Made by a program: the position numbers and the translations under genes. A stretch of DNA of 64,000 bases from Laetiporus sulphureus 93-53 (taxonomy: Eukaryota; Basidiomycota; Agaricomycetes; Polyporales; Laetiporaceae). Of this stretch, positions 22,429 through 34,013 are shown piece by piece. Numbering within the stretch: the stretch's first letter is position 1; every line of letters begins with the position of its first letter. Location: contig NW_024468536.1 of assembly GCF_001632365.1 (NCBI RefSeq), positions 400,134 through 464,133 on the forward strand, read 5' to 3'. The notes under the pieces are model-generated. The model was not told the DNA's origin. It did not search any database and saw only the letters and a program-made list of their open reading frames with translations.

Positions 22429-25400
22429 GTTGTGCCATGCAACATGCTGAAATATTTGAATAATTATCATTATTCCTAATTATTTGAGATGAGCCTCAAG
22501 GTCCAGAGTCCAAGGGAACTAAAGGCTCAAGCTCTCAATTCAAGTCTCAAAGCCTCAGGGACTCAGGCCTCAATGATTTCAATCAAACTCAAGGTCCAAA
22601 TGTTCAATGTTCAAGCATCAAGCTCACCTGAGGTAATGCACAGTCTCCGGCCTAAGTCACAATGATTAAGTTATGGTCACGATTCTATGACACTTTGATC
22701 AACACATCCTTAAGTGCCTAAAATCTTGTAGGTCTTGAACATTTGAACAGTGACCAGTTATTGCTTGACTGTTATCTTAAGCCTTTGATTCTACAATACT
22801 AGCCCTTCATAGGCCATGGACATGGAATGCATTGGGTTGTATACCACACCTGTCAGGTGACCAACACATCCTCACAAAATGTGATCATGTGCCCGAAAGG
22901 CATGGAACCCTGCCGTTGCTATTTATATGTTGCTGTCTCCATGCACATCGTGCTCAGTTCACCCCTCATTGCACTGATTGTCTTTCGCTCAACTTGACTT
23001 TTTTTTTCAAGACTTCAACCTTCAACCTTCAAGCTGCAACCTTCAAAGTTCTCTGCCTTCACCTTTTTCAATCTCCTCAAATGCTGCTGTCAGATCACCA
23101 ACTGGAGGTGCATCTCAGTCGATGCATCTCCATGGGATTTTACAGCTCAGCCATGGCATGGTCCTCCATTCCAAGTATGCAAAAAGGCAGCTGGTAGGTA
23201 TCCAGGCTGCTGGACTACTCGCACTTGCAACCATCTATCTGGGTGAACATCACACAGAACTCTTGCAAGGTATGTAATCAGCAAGTCCACAAAGTGACAC
23301 GATGAACCTGCTAATTGCCATATCTCAGACATAATCTACAGGCAACTGTGAGCAGGAATGAGATAGAAGTGTCATTGTAACGGGTCAGTGTCAATTTATC
23401 AAAAAAAATGTTAGATGTTCATTGACTTCACAGTTTTGCTCTGTTGCTTACCTGGGCTCATACTGCTGCTGCCTGATAAAAAAATGTCACAGCTTCAGCT
23501 GGGAGAATTATCAGATCATATAGAAAAGACAGGAACCCAAAGCCTCATAGTTGCTGCCTCGCATAGGCTTCGATTCACACTCAAAATGTCCGTATATCCC
23601 ACTCATACTGTTCTTTATTCTAGAGGTGATCAGGACTGAAAAATGAAGCATGGTAACATCCACAATATTGCTCAGGCTTGCTCCCGACTGTAGAGCAGAG
23701 TTATGTGCTGAGGCACATTTTCCCTTTCCTGGCTGTCAAACACATCGATGTCTGGCGACCCCAAGGACAAGATGATAATATTATTTGTTGGCAGTCTGTC
23801 AACAGTGGCACAGCACAGAGTCAATAATATATCCCAGGGGTTATGTACTATGTTATGGTTCATTCCATATCACATGTCTACCATGATATCTTCACGACAC
23901 AATCCCCTCAGAATGGTCGTCTGAGCCAGGTTTCTAATAATGACCTGAAGAGCACCCTCATGTCACAATATGTGTTCATTTGTGAGAGCAGTCTGTCAAG
24001 CTGGGCGAAGTCAGTTACATGATGCATGTTGGCCCTTATCCGCACAAAATGGGTGAACATTCTTTTACTTGCCTCTGAGGATATTCAAAGGTGCTTCTTG
24101 GCCCCTGAACCATCCCAGAGAGAGTCAATAAATGACGTGCAGGAAATATTGCATAGCCACCAATGCCCTCTGGGTTTCCTATGATGCTGCACAGGGCAAC
24201 CTGTTGGGCCCATTCACGTACACTGTACCTGGGCCATTCTCGACATCCGTGCACCAGTTGTACTATAATAACCCCACCGTGACATCTGCAGAATGCAACT
24301 CATCATATATGATGGCAAGTCAGTTATATATGCATAGTAACAGCTTTAATCAGTGCATATATGTAGCAAAGACTTATTTCTACTGGTCAACAAATGTGGA
24401 GATGATCCCCCAGGTAGTGTTTGTCAATCCCTCTCATGCCCAGCTCCACTTAACTCAGATCACTGCTAGATCCCTGGAAAATGCATCCTTTTCCACCAGC
24501 AGCATTCTCTTCACAGCTGCTCATCTCTCCATCCAGCAGATCATCTTCATCATGAAGAACCCTGCTTTGGCAACAATATATGCTCAAAGTGCCAAGCTTC
24601 AATCAAAATTATCAACAGGAGTGAGCCCATTGAACCTAACTGGCTGGTCTGCCAAACGGAAGCTGGATTTACTCTCGCCTCCCAGGTGACCCACTGGCAA
24701 GCGGCTCAAGATCCTGAAAATGTGGTGGAGAGCTGACTGTCACCTCAAGATGACCCTCTTGCATTCTATGCTACATTGCATGAGCAGGGCCTTTTTCTGT
24801 TTAAGAACACAAATCTGGAGTACGCCATACCCATACTGGTAGCAGTTGCAGAGAAAAAAAAGGACAAGATCACACGCCTGCTGGTCCAGGACATCCTGTC
24901 AAATTGGCACCATGTCAGATAAACATATTGCTCCATCATGCTCAAAAATATCCTCCTTCTCATGCAGCAAAACTTCCTGAACAAGGAACAGGTCACTGCC
25001 TTGGTTCAGCACTCTCTGTTCTTCTGGCCAGCTCATGTCCATTAACAAACATAACCGGGTTGCCATAGCAATAGCGATCTTGGATTTCCCTGCTCATCCT
25101 AGGCTCGACACTCAGATCAATGACACTTTTGTGACTCTACTCACTGGAGTCTTAGCAGATGCAAGAGCACAGTTAAAATCAGATGAAGTTCAGCATCACC
25201 CCTACAAGGCAGCTGAGCTGCTGATGTTCATTGCATGTGATTTCATAGTGGTGGGGACATGCTTGTGCTCGATGGAGATTGTGAATGCGCTCATGCAGAC
25301 TCATAGTGTGCCTTTTAGCATGATGTACCATGCGAATCTCATGTTGACGGACTTCTCTCTCATTATCATAACTATGTTGGTGCACTTTGTTCTTTACTTA

Positions 25401-25555
25401 GGGTGGCGGTCAACAGCTGGTAAGCCATTCTGGTGCACTGCTTCTCAATTAAAGCTTACCTTGATGAGGTCATCTATTCTGTCTCGTTTACGCCACAGAA
25501 GGCCTATCTGCCTCTTTAAGAACATCTCCTCTCCTTATCTGGCTCATGACGCACC
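22429..25555. other. Decayed coding-like region, family unknown
   Basis: Longer plus-strand ORFs at 24132-24689 (185 codons) and 25035-25598 (187 codons), with interrupted coding-like text between them (for example AIPILVAVAEKKKDKITRLL near 24820-24880), suggest an old transposon or pseudogene. A run of CTCAAG/TTCAA-rich sequence is seen at 22490-22640, and an oppositely tempered CTTCAACC-rich run near 23005-23050. No catalytic motif is recognised. Confidence 0.3.
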
Positions 25556-26218
25556 TGCCACAGTTTCGCCAAACAACCTATATACAGAACATGCATAGAC
25601 TTAGATCCCACTTAACACATTTACTTACATTTCATTTCATCAGGTCATGTGACAAGGTCAGCCATCAGCCTTATTTAATACTTCACACAATCACGTGACT
25701 TGGCCATATAGCCATCGGCGCTGGACCCAACCCTGACTAATCACTTAGTCAGCATGACTAAGTCTCAGTCATCCACCTTGAATGAGTCAGTCAGCGTCAG
25801 ACAGCGCTCCGTCATGCCGCACTATTCATAGGCAGCCAATAGCAATAATGGATATCATATAATGAGAAGTGCTAGCCAATAAGGTAGCATGGAAGGTACT
25901 TATGTAAGTACTGTACAGTAGCACTTCCCTCATATATATAAGACCAGGGTGGATGGGAGACAGACCTTAGTCTTATTCTCCTTCATCCACCGTGACAGCT
26001 ATTACAGGACTAACAAGCCTAATACTACTATCTTCATACACATAGCTTCACTTGTCACCTAGCACTATCACATAAGCCAGTGAGTACAAGCGATAACTGA
26101 AGGGGCTTGCTCGTCAGCGAGCTCATCATATCTAGCCATCAGGCTATCCAGGCTTAATATCCTTTGAGGAATAAGTCTTTTATTGTCTATATTTCTTTTT
26201 TTATGCTGAGCTGTGACA
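25556..26218 (+). repeat. 5' LTR of element 1 (LTR D)
   Basis: 663 bp, from TGCCACAGTTTCGCC to CTGTGACA. It holds a TATA box (25932-25941), a predicted transcription start at 25969 and a GTGAGT donor-like site at 26080-26085. The flanks do not match each other, as expected for one LTR of a longer element. Confidence 0.75.
25969..25979 (+). promoter_or_regulatory. Predicted transcript 5' end / self-primer of element 1
   Basis: AGTCTTATTCT lies about 35 nt after the TATA box and is the exact reverse complement of AGAATAAGACT at 26221-26231. Confidence 0.6.
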
Positions 26219-26220
26219 TT

Positions 26221-26231
26221 AGAATAAGACT
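26221..26231 (+). promoter_or_regulatory. Primer-binding site of element 1 (self-priming type)
   Basis: AGAATAAGACT starts two bases after the LTR end. It pairs with the predicted first 11 nt of the element's own RNA, the layout known from Tf1-type elements. Confidence 0.6.
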
Positions 26232-28084
26232 GATCTTTCCTCGCCCCTACCAAGTGTCTAACACTGGTAGCTGTGTGTTTTCACCCAGAGACATCTCCAC
26301 CCAGGGCAGAGCTATTTCCACATCAATTCCTTTATACACATTCTCCATGTCTCTACTGCCTAAGCCACTTCCTTCCTTCAAAGAAACAGTGCAGCCTCGA
26401 CTGGCAAAGCACCCCAGGTCCACAACAGCATCGTACCCACCAACGGACAATATCACCCCTACTTTTGCCACCCTCGCACACATCATCTCATGCATGAGAA
26501 CCTTGCATGAGTGCAGTAGAACAAATCATGGTCTGAACATCACAACAAGCCTCAGAAGGTTAGCACCTGGCTTAAAGGCATCCCATCAGAGCTGCTCAAC
26601 CCATCCGTCCTGCTCATTCCCCTGCATCCATTCTCCAACCACTTTCCTGTCACTGAGGTACTAAACTTCACCCTCTCCAAGAGCTACCACCCTTATGGTA
26701 TCCATGAGAACCTCAAGAAAATGCTTCCTGACAATATCAGCCCCACAGTATATGCTACATACAATGATACAAGGTTCGTCAGCAGCCTCACATTGCTGTG
26801 AAGTTCACAGGGGAGCAGATAAAGTGCTGAGATAGGGTTCTCATGCACCTGAAAAAACTGAACACCCACATAGGAGCAGGAGACGATTTCACTTTTGTCA
26901 ACAGATGCATCGCTATCAAGCTTTGCATGGGATTAGGACAGATCTCTTTTAAAAGGATCAACAAGGAGCAGGCACAAGTCAGAAAGGACTTATTGAAGTT
27001 CAAGAAGGAGTCTTGCTACTGGCCATATTAGCCAGTTATATCTAGTCGAAACAATCTTGTATATGCCATACTATCAAATCAACTTTGTGTACAGCTATTA
27101 CCGAGTCGACAATTACATCACAAACTTGGAACACCACCTTGTTTGTATGGCATTCTTCTGTTATCGACCACTACTATTGTCATCCAACATCGTGCTTTAC
27201 CACTACTCGGTTAAGCTCGAAGATTGCACATTTCACTTCACCCCATTTTGAGCCATTGAAGGACTTGAATTAATGAATTCAGATTGGGAAGAATTCGAAC
27301 TTGGATTCTGAGAAATGCTCACCAGAGTTCAACGAGATGAGCCAGAGGCATTTGAGAACCTTTGGTACTTCTTCTTCCCTGAACAACATCATCCATGACT
27401 GGCAAGGTTGCTCAGACAAAAAATCATTACACATGCACTCCTAGAAGGACCACAATAAGCTGGATCCTCTTAGAAATCCCCACCTCAACCAATTTTGTGA
27501 CAACATTGAATGAACAAATATGTCTGGATTTGAACTCAGAGAGAGGTCCTCATCCCAGGCAGTGCCACCGCATCAGAAAAACCTGTAGCTGGAGCTTCCA
27601 GCCAAACACCATGTGCCTCGGCCCAAGGCAGCCAAACACAATCACCCATCAGAATCACATCACCTACCCCATCACTTATGTGATTCCAGATGCCAACCAC
27701 ATGGGAGTATGGAGGCCAAGTCTATGCCACTGTAGAGGAGGCCGCCAATGCAGCAGCATCTCACAGCATCCCAGAAGACATCAGGGACTGGGTGAACAAC
27801 ATTGTTCAAACCTTCATGATTCAAGATGTAACTCAGGCATATGAAACACTGTGATCTAAGATGGAAGATAGGCACGAGCGCACTGTCAGGCAGCTCAAGG
27901 GCATAATTAAGAAGAATATGACCCTAGAGGTAGAGGTGGCCAGCCTCAAGAATCAGATCACAGGAATGCACACCCTCGTTTAACAAAAAAGGGCAGACAC
28001 AGATGCTCAGATTGCACAGTCTGACAACAACATGCATGCACTACATTCTCACCTCCTTACCCTGAAGGATGTCAGAATGCCACG

Positions 28085-29008
28085 ATGACATACATTCAAC
28101 AACTGGAGCAGCAGCTAATGTCAGGCCAAGCTGCACCAGCCTTCACTATGACCCCAGGTCATCAATCCCAACCCAAACCTCCCAAGATGGCTGACCCGCC
28201 AAAGTTTTCAGGCAAGGAATCCAGTCTCTCATTAGAGCAATGGATCAGAAAGGGTCAAATCTGGCCTAACTACAATAAAGTCAGTACCAACAAGGAGTGA
28301 ATCATGCAAGCTAACTTCCTTCTGGAGAATGGCATCGCTGATTACATGAAAGAATAAAACACTCTTCTGTCAAAAGATAAGGACCCCAGCACATGGGCTG
28401 ACTTCGTCAAGAAGTTAAAAATGGGATACAAGATGCTAGACCCAAAGCACACAGCACAGTCCAAGCTGGACGAGCATTGCGAGAAGAAATTCTCATTAAT
28501 GATAGACTTTGTGGAGAAGTTTCACTCCTATACCCCCCAATCCAGATATTTGGATGAGGACCTGATCATCAAGATCAGAGAACACAGGCCCTCATATGTT
28601 CAATTGGTCATGTCGAACATCTACATCATGACACCCGACAAAATCCCTGAAAAGTGGACTGAGTATTTGGACATGACACTCTGAATCGAGTTGGAGTACA
28701 AGCAACAACAGAGCAGGCATAAAAGAGTGGTACAAGCAAGTACATTCAAACTGGCATGGGACCCCACTGCAATGGACTCCATGGCAAGGGTCACAACTGA
28801 CCTTACTTCAGAACAGGTGGAATGGCTAGAGAAGAAGCTTTGCATTTACTGCAGAAAGCATGCCTTTAAGAAGGGGGTGTTCTGTAAGAACCCTGACCCC
28901 AAATATAAAGGCAAGAAATTTCAGATGCCATCAGTGCCAGGCAAGAAAAGGCAAGCAATTCGAGAAGTCAAGGAGTCCACGGCCGACAATGACGATTCAT
29001 CACCATAA
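28085..29008 (+). pseudogene. gag of element 1
   Basis: An LTR-retrotransposon gag with a capsid-like helical region (text WADFVKKLKMGYKMLDPKH). It is followed by a cysteine cluster reading CIYCRKHAFKKGVFC and a basic tail. Stops at about 28300, 28356 and 28682 break the frame. It would form the RNA-packaging particle. Confidence 0.7.
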
Positions 29009-29292
29009 ATTAGAGCATTGAAAGAAGCTTTACAAATGATGAAGGTGAAAAAGTTGGGACAGGCAAAGGGTCAAAGCAGTGGCAAGGGGAAAGCAAGGGC
29101 ATCCTCAGAAGAAGAGGAACAAAATGCCAGAATCGTAGAATTCAACAAAATGTCAGATTTTTCAGCAGCAGTGTAGACATGTCTGGTGTCATGCTGCTTA
29201 CTCAGGACAATTATATGTACAGTAGTGCAGTCTGATCAAATGTACCAGCAGAATATTTATATATTGCATCAACTGGTTCAAACAAACATTCA

Positions 29293-31193
29293 ATGGAGTT
29301 ACCCATAAGGATACTTCCGCACGAAATTCAGACAACAGCTTTACTCGACTCAGGAGCTTTTTCATGCTACGTCGATGAGAAATTTGCAAGGGAAAAAGGA
29401 TTGAAATTCCTCCCACTACACCATGAGATCAGAGTATTCAATGCAGATGCCAAGCCCAACAAAAGTGGGACGATCAAGTACCGTGTGAAGGTTAATATGT
29501 CGATCGGGGATCATAGATCCACAAAAAGCCTACTGGTAACTAACCTTGGCAGACAGAAGCTAATTTTAGCAATGAGCTTCCTAAATCAACATAACTCTAA
29601 AATCGATTGAGAATGACAAGATGTAGCATTTACCCAATGCAATCATTCGCGATGACACAAGATCGCTGTAGGTGAGGAGGAAGTCAACTTACTCAAACAG
29701 CAGTGACTTGAAGAAGAAGCCATGTTTCCTGGCTCTGGAATAGACACCCTAAGCAAAGATGATAATCAGAGTGACAAATTTAATGACTTCATTCATTGGA
29801 TCTCCATCCAAGATGATGAGATACATACCATGGTACACAGTATACTCAGATTAGGAGACAAGGCAAAGAAACATTTGGGAGACAACCTCGAAAAAGAACA
29901 CATGGACAAGGATTACTGGTCTAAACTTGTTCTGAAAATCTATCACGAATTTGAAGACATGTTCTCTAAGAAAACCTCAGAATGGCTGCCACTTCACAAG
30001 CTCTATGACCATGCGATAAACCTGAACCCAGATGCAACATCACCAAGACCATTCAAGGTTTGCCCAATGTTTCTGCAAGAACGGAATTTGCTCGATGAAT
30101 GGATAGATACAGAATCGGCCAAAGAATACATTAGGCCATCCAAGTCACCATTCATGGCCCCAGTATTCTTTGTTAAGAAGAAGGATGGATCATTAAGGCT
30201 GGTACAAGACTATCGAGGCCTTAATGCAATAATTAAGAAGGACAAATTCCTGCTTCCAAGGATAGCTGACTTAATTAATGGATTATTCAAAGCTTCGATC
30301 TTCACAAAGCTTAATCTCAGATGGGGATATAACAATATCTGCCTCAGAGAAGGAGATGAGGAGAAGGCAGTGTTTATTATGCACTGAGGACTGTTTGAAC
30401 CAACAGTCATGTACTTCAGGTTTTGCAATGCATCAAGCACCTTCCAGGCCATGATGAATGACATCTTGGGTGACCTAATACAAACAGAAAAGGTAGCGGT
30501 GTACATCGATGACATCCTTATCTACACAGATAACAAGGAAGAACACGAACACATCACCAGAGAAGTCCTCAAAAGGCTTCAAGACAATGACTTGTTCATT
30601 AAACCAGAGAAATGTGTTTTCACTGGCAAGTCCATGGAATTTCTAGGACTCATAATCTCAAAGAACTCAATACAAATGGACATGAAGAAGATTGATAGCA
30701 TCCTCAACTGGCTGACTCCCATGAAAGTAAAGCAAGTACAAGCTTTCCTGGGGTTAGCGAATTTCTACTGGAGATTCATAAAGGACTTTGGCAAACTTGT
30801 CAGACCTTTAACTCTCCTAACATGCAAGGATGTAGCTTGGGAATGAAAAGAAGCCCAATGGAAATCCTTCAAAGCCCTCAAGAAGGCATTCACTAATGCA
30901 CCAATATTGGCCATGCTGAGTGATATCTGCCCTTACAGGCTAGAAACAGACTCATCTGACTTTGCCACAGGTGCAGTCCTCGAACAACTCGGTGAAGATG
31001 AGCTGTGGCACCCATCGTGTATTACTCAAAGTTACTCAACAAACATGAGCGCAACTATGAGATTTATGACAAAGAGATGCTTGTGATCATTCGGGCATTA
31101 GAAGAATACAGACATTATCTTGAAGGACACCCAGAACCTGTTGAGATATGGTCAGATCACCTAAATCTTACCTATTTCAGACAAGCACAATGA
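29293..31193 (+). pseudogene. pol of element 1: protease, reverse transcriptase, RNase H
   Basis: Protease starts near 29340 with the intact active site LLDSGAF. Reverse transcriptase motifs are FFVKKKDGSLRLVQDYR (about 30166) and the catalytic VYIDDILIY (about 30500). RNase H text ETDSSDFATGAV follows near 30950. Frames are broken at several places. One example is a TGA at 30385-30387 where relatives have Arg (HRGLFE), consistent with CGA to TGA change. Confidence 0.8.
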
Positions 31194-31609
31194 CTGACCA
31201 GGTGACAAGCTCACTGGTCCCTTTGCCTAACACGATTCAATTTCATACTATGTCATTGCCCAGGCAAGATGATGCTATGCATGGATCCTTTGTCCAGGAG
31301 GCCAGACCATGAGAAGGGGATGAGCGAAGACAATTTTGGGCAAACCATGCTGCGGCCTGAGTTTTTTTACCATACATGCCATCTCGACCACTCATGGCTC
31401 CGAATTTGATGATGCACCACTAGTGGATAAGATTAAACATGCATTGAAATGATGAAATGACCAAGGAATACCGATCCTTACTCAAATCAGAAAAGAGAGA
31501 GTTTGGAAAAAACCTCCAAGAGTGAAACTTCGAACAAGGACTACTACTTTGAAGAGGAAAGGTCTATGTACCCAAACTCCCTGAACTTAGAACTGAACTC
31601 ATCCACTGG

Positions 31610-32061
31610 CACTTGTGACATGTCTCGACATACTATTTGATGTCCTGATCCAGATAGAGCAACAAGAATTACTCCAGCAGGTGCATCTGCACAATGAAGA
31701 TCCCTTTATGGCCCAGTTCATCGTGTGCTGCCTGAAGCAATTCATACTACTGGAACTCATTTGATACACATTTATGCCACTGCTGGGGGTCCCTCCACCA
31801 CAAACATCCATCCTTAATGAAGAAATGTCCTGCCTCATGAATAAATCACCCGAACTCCTTCTCCAATAGCCCCTGTGGCCGTTACAGATCCTTCAGAAAC
31901 TTCTGTATGCCCCTTAACCTCATGTCAGCCTTCCTCACCTTCACACCCTCAGAATCTTCTGTTACTCAGCCTTTCTTGGTGAGAACACTGACACCACCTC
32001 ACCTGATCCCATTCTACCCATCATGTACCTTCCTTCGCCTTTCTGATCCATTCCCAGATTG
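31610..32061 (-). pseudogene. Displaced integrase start of gypsy 4
   Basis: On the minus strand, broken frames read FFIKDGCLWWRD, then AAHDELGHKG, then YVETCHKC. This is the HHCC zinc-binding start of a Ty3/gypsy integrase. It continues the RNase H part found at 51195-51822, from which it was split by element 2 (5-bp duplication GATTG). The far end is cut at 31610. Confidence 0.7.
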
Positions 32062-32693
32062 TGTCACAGGTTTTCACGTTTTCAACCTTCACGTGACCAA
32101 AACAGTCTAGGTTCAGTCACGTGACACACTACATAATACAAACACATATGACAAGTGGCGCAGGTATTAGGTAAGCTAACTTATACAGTAATATCATCCC
32201 ACCAAGAAGGCACGGTCAGACTCCGGAAGAATCCATCAAGGAATACACACGCCACTGGAGATATGTCCTTAGATAGATAGAAGTTCACATACTAAAATAG
32301 CACGGTGCCACACCACCAGCGATGTAGCCATTACAGGCCAGATAGTCCCATGGTCTTACTAAGTAGTTCAGATATTCAGCATGCACGACACATCCAGTCT
32401 AACAGGCAGTGGTAGTCAATCAAACCTCATCCATTAGATAGCGGTTCTGGGGTATCAGGGTCATTAGGGTCCCTCCACTCATGTATATAAGCCAGAGCTC
32501 TGAGACGGCTAAGTCCCCCAGACTTATTCTCATCTCTGCTATGCCTATTCATACAGTGTCACCAGTGCCCACTTGCAAGGCACTGCTTTACCTTTGATCA
32601 TTTGTTTGCCCATTCCACTTCGACTATCGTCAGTAAGTGTTTGATCCATAGGTCATAGGCTTAGTCGGTGCTCTGCGCCCTAAGTTTGTGATA
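32062..32693 (+). repeat. 5' LTR of element 2
   Basis: 632 bp, from TGTCACAGG to TTTGTGATA. TATA box near 32484-32490, predicted start at 32519, GTAAGT donor-like site at 32633-32638. Like its partner at 50575 it lacks a 78-bp block present in the LTRs of element 3. Confidence 0.9.
32519..32530 (+). promoter_or_regulatory. Predicted transcript 5' end / self-primer of element 2
   Basis: CAGACTTATTCT about 35 nt after the TATA box, the reverse complement of the primer site at 32696-32707. Confidence 0.65.
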
Positions 32694-32695
32694 GA

Positions 32696-32707
32696 AGAAT
32701 AAGTCTG
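32696..32707 (+). promoter_or_regulatory. Primer-binding site of element 2 (self-priming type)
   Basis: AGAATAAGTCTG, two bases after the LTR end, matches 12 nt at the predicted RNA 5' end. Compared with element 1, one position differs in both the primer site and the RNA start so that pairing is kept. Confidence 0.65.
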
Positions 32708-32723
32708 ACCTTACCTGCCTCGA

Positions 32724-33425
32724 GTGCTCACCCAGCATGCTCGCTGCAGTGTTGCATCTTTGCACATTCACCCGCACATTAGCGGTGTCATATCTTCACC
32801 TGCCTCTCCAGCAGATGCTGACTCTACCAGCGTAAGCTGCCCCAAGGCATTGCGCAGCACCGACGGTGTCATCTGTCATCCTCGAGCAAGAACTCCGATC
32901 GAGTTCTACGAGCAGTGGCCCATAAGACCCCTGCCAAGGCCAGGACACATCTCTACAGGAAGTTGGCCCCCGCACGACAACAGTTCCATATTCATTATCC
33001 AGTCTCCATTGGTCAGGTGACTGATTCTACCTGCAGGACCCCCAGGTCAAGATCTCATCAATCAAAGGACATACATCGAGACTGCTCTAGGGTCTCACTA
33101 TATCTATCCTCTCGCAGTTTTCATCATATCTACACAGCACATCGAAGGTACCCTTTGACAAGTTCAACTATTCCTCACCAAGCGATATCATCATCAGCTT
33201 GATGACTACAACATCCTCAACCTCGAACACCTTATTCGTAAGCTCGAGTTACTCCACACAGACATTGCAGAATCCAAACTTCCTTTTGTTCACCAACACG
33301 TAGTGCGTGCCTTCTGTGACTACGTTCAGGAAAGGAAGCATCAAGGAGGAGAAGCTCATTGGATAATCAGAGATATTATCCAGCAATGTCGTCTAGGAAT
33401 ACAGGTCACTGGCAGACCCCTATAG
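32724..33425 (+). pseudogene. ORF A, leader ORF before gag, function unknown
   Basis: A 702-nt open stretch (233 codons) with exactly the same length as the corresponding ORF in element 3. It has no in-frame ATG at its start, so it would need a non-ATG start or a spliced 5' exon. The text includes a Ser/Ala-rich part, a block reading RSTDGVICHPRARTPIEFY and a C-terminal helical block VVRAFCDYVQERK. No domain is recognised. In this copy two stops interrupt it, at 33021-33023 and near 33157. Confidence 0.5.
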
Positions 33426-33440
33426 TAGCATACATTGTAT

Positions 33441-34007
33441 ATGTCTTCATTCGATGATTCGAATCAATCTAGCAATTTGAGTTCATCTGGCGATTCAAAC
33501 AACTTAAATAACTTTGAACACATAAACCCGGTCAGACATACATTCAACTATCTTTGAAACGTAATACCATGAGCACTTCGCGATAGAGCAGTGGAAGCCT
33601 TCGTCACATACGAGGATGTTTTCCATATCGATCACCACGACGTCTATCATCTATCAGCTCTCCAACTCTACTGAGAATTTGATTGGAGGAACGTCACGGT
33701 ACACATCTGCTTTATCCCTATTGGAGGCGAAGAACCCGAAGATCGTCTAACTGAAGCATATGATAGCTTTGTCGACTGGCTCGAAGAAACTGAGCGAATT
33801 TGCAACATTCATCATAACCATCAGTGAGCAGCGGCCAGGGATAAAACTAGGCTCCTGTGGCAGCCCTTCGTCAAGGTTATATTCAACGACGTGTGGGTAC
33901 TACAACACGCACGTGCAAATTGACAAATCGTTTGCTCTGCTGTAATTGCCAATAGTCACATCACCAAGTTCGAAGAACATCTACGTGAAATAGAGGAAGA
34001 AAACTGA
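33441..34007 (+). pseudogene. ORF B, leader ORF directly before gag, function unknown
   Basis: A 567-nt ORF (188 codons) starting MSSFDDSN and ending EIEEEN, the same length as in element 3. It begins 15 nt after the ORF A stop and ends 6 nt before the gag ATG. The text contains EAFVTYEDVFHIDHHDVYHL and FDWLEETERIC-like segments, acidic and helical. No family is recognised. In this copy it has several stops, mostly at CGA- or TGG-derived positions. Confidence 0.55.
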
Positions 34008-34013
34008 AAAAAT

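Larger units (their letters stand above)
25556..31609 (+). mobile_element. Element 1: decayed Ty3/gypsy element, 5' LTR to integrase start
   Basis: The 5' LTR is followed by a self-priming-type primer site, a leader of about 1.8 kb with broken ORFs, gag, protease, reverse transcriptase and RNase H. The element breaks off inside the integrase zinc-finger region near 31609, where an opposite-strand gypsy fragment begins. No 3' LTR is found. Many in-frame stops make it inactive. Confidence 0.8.
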
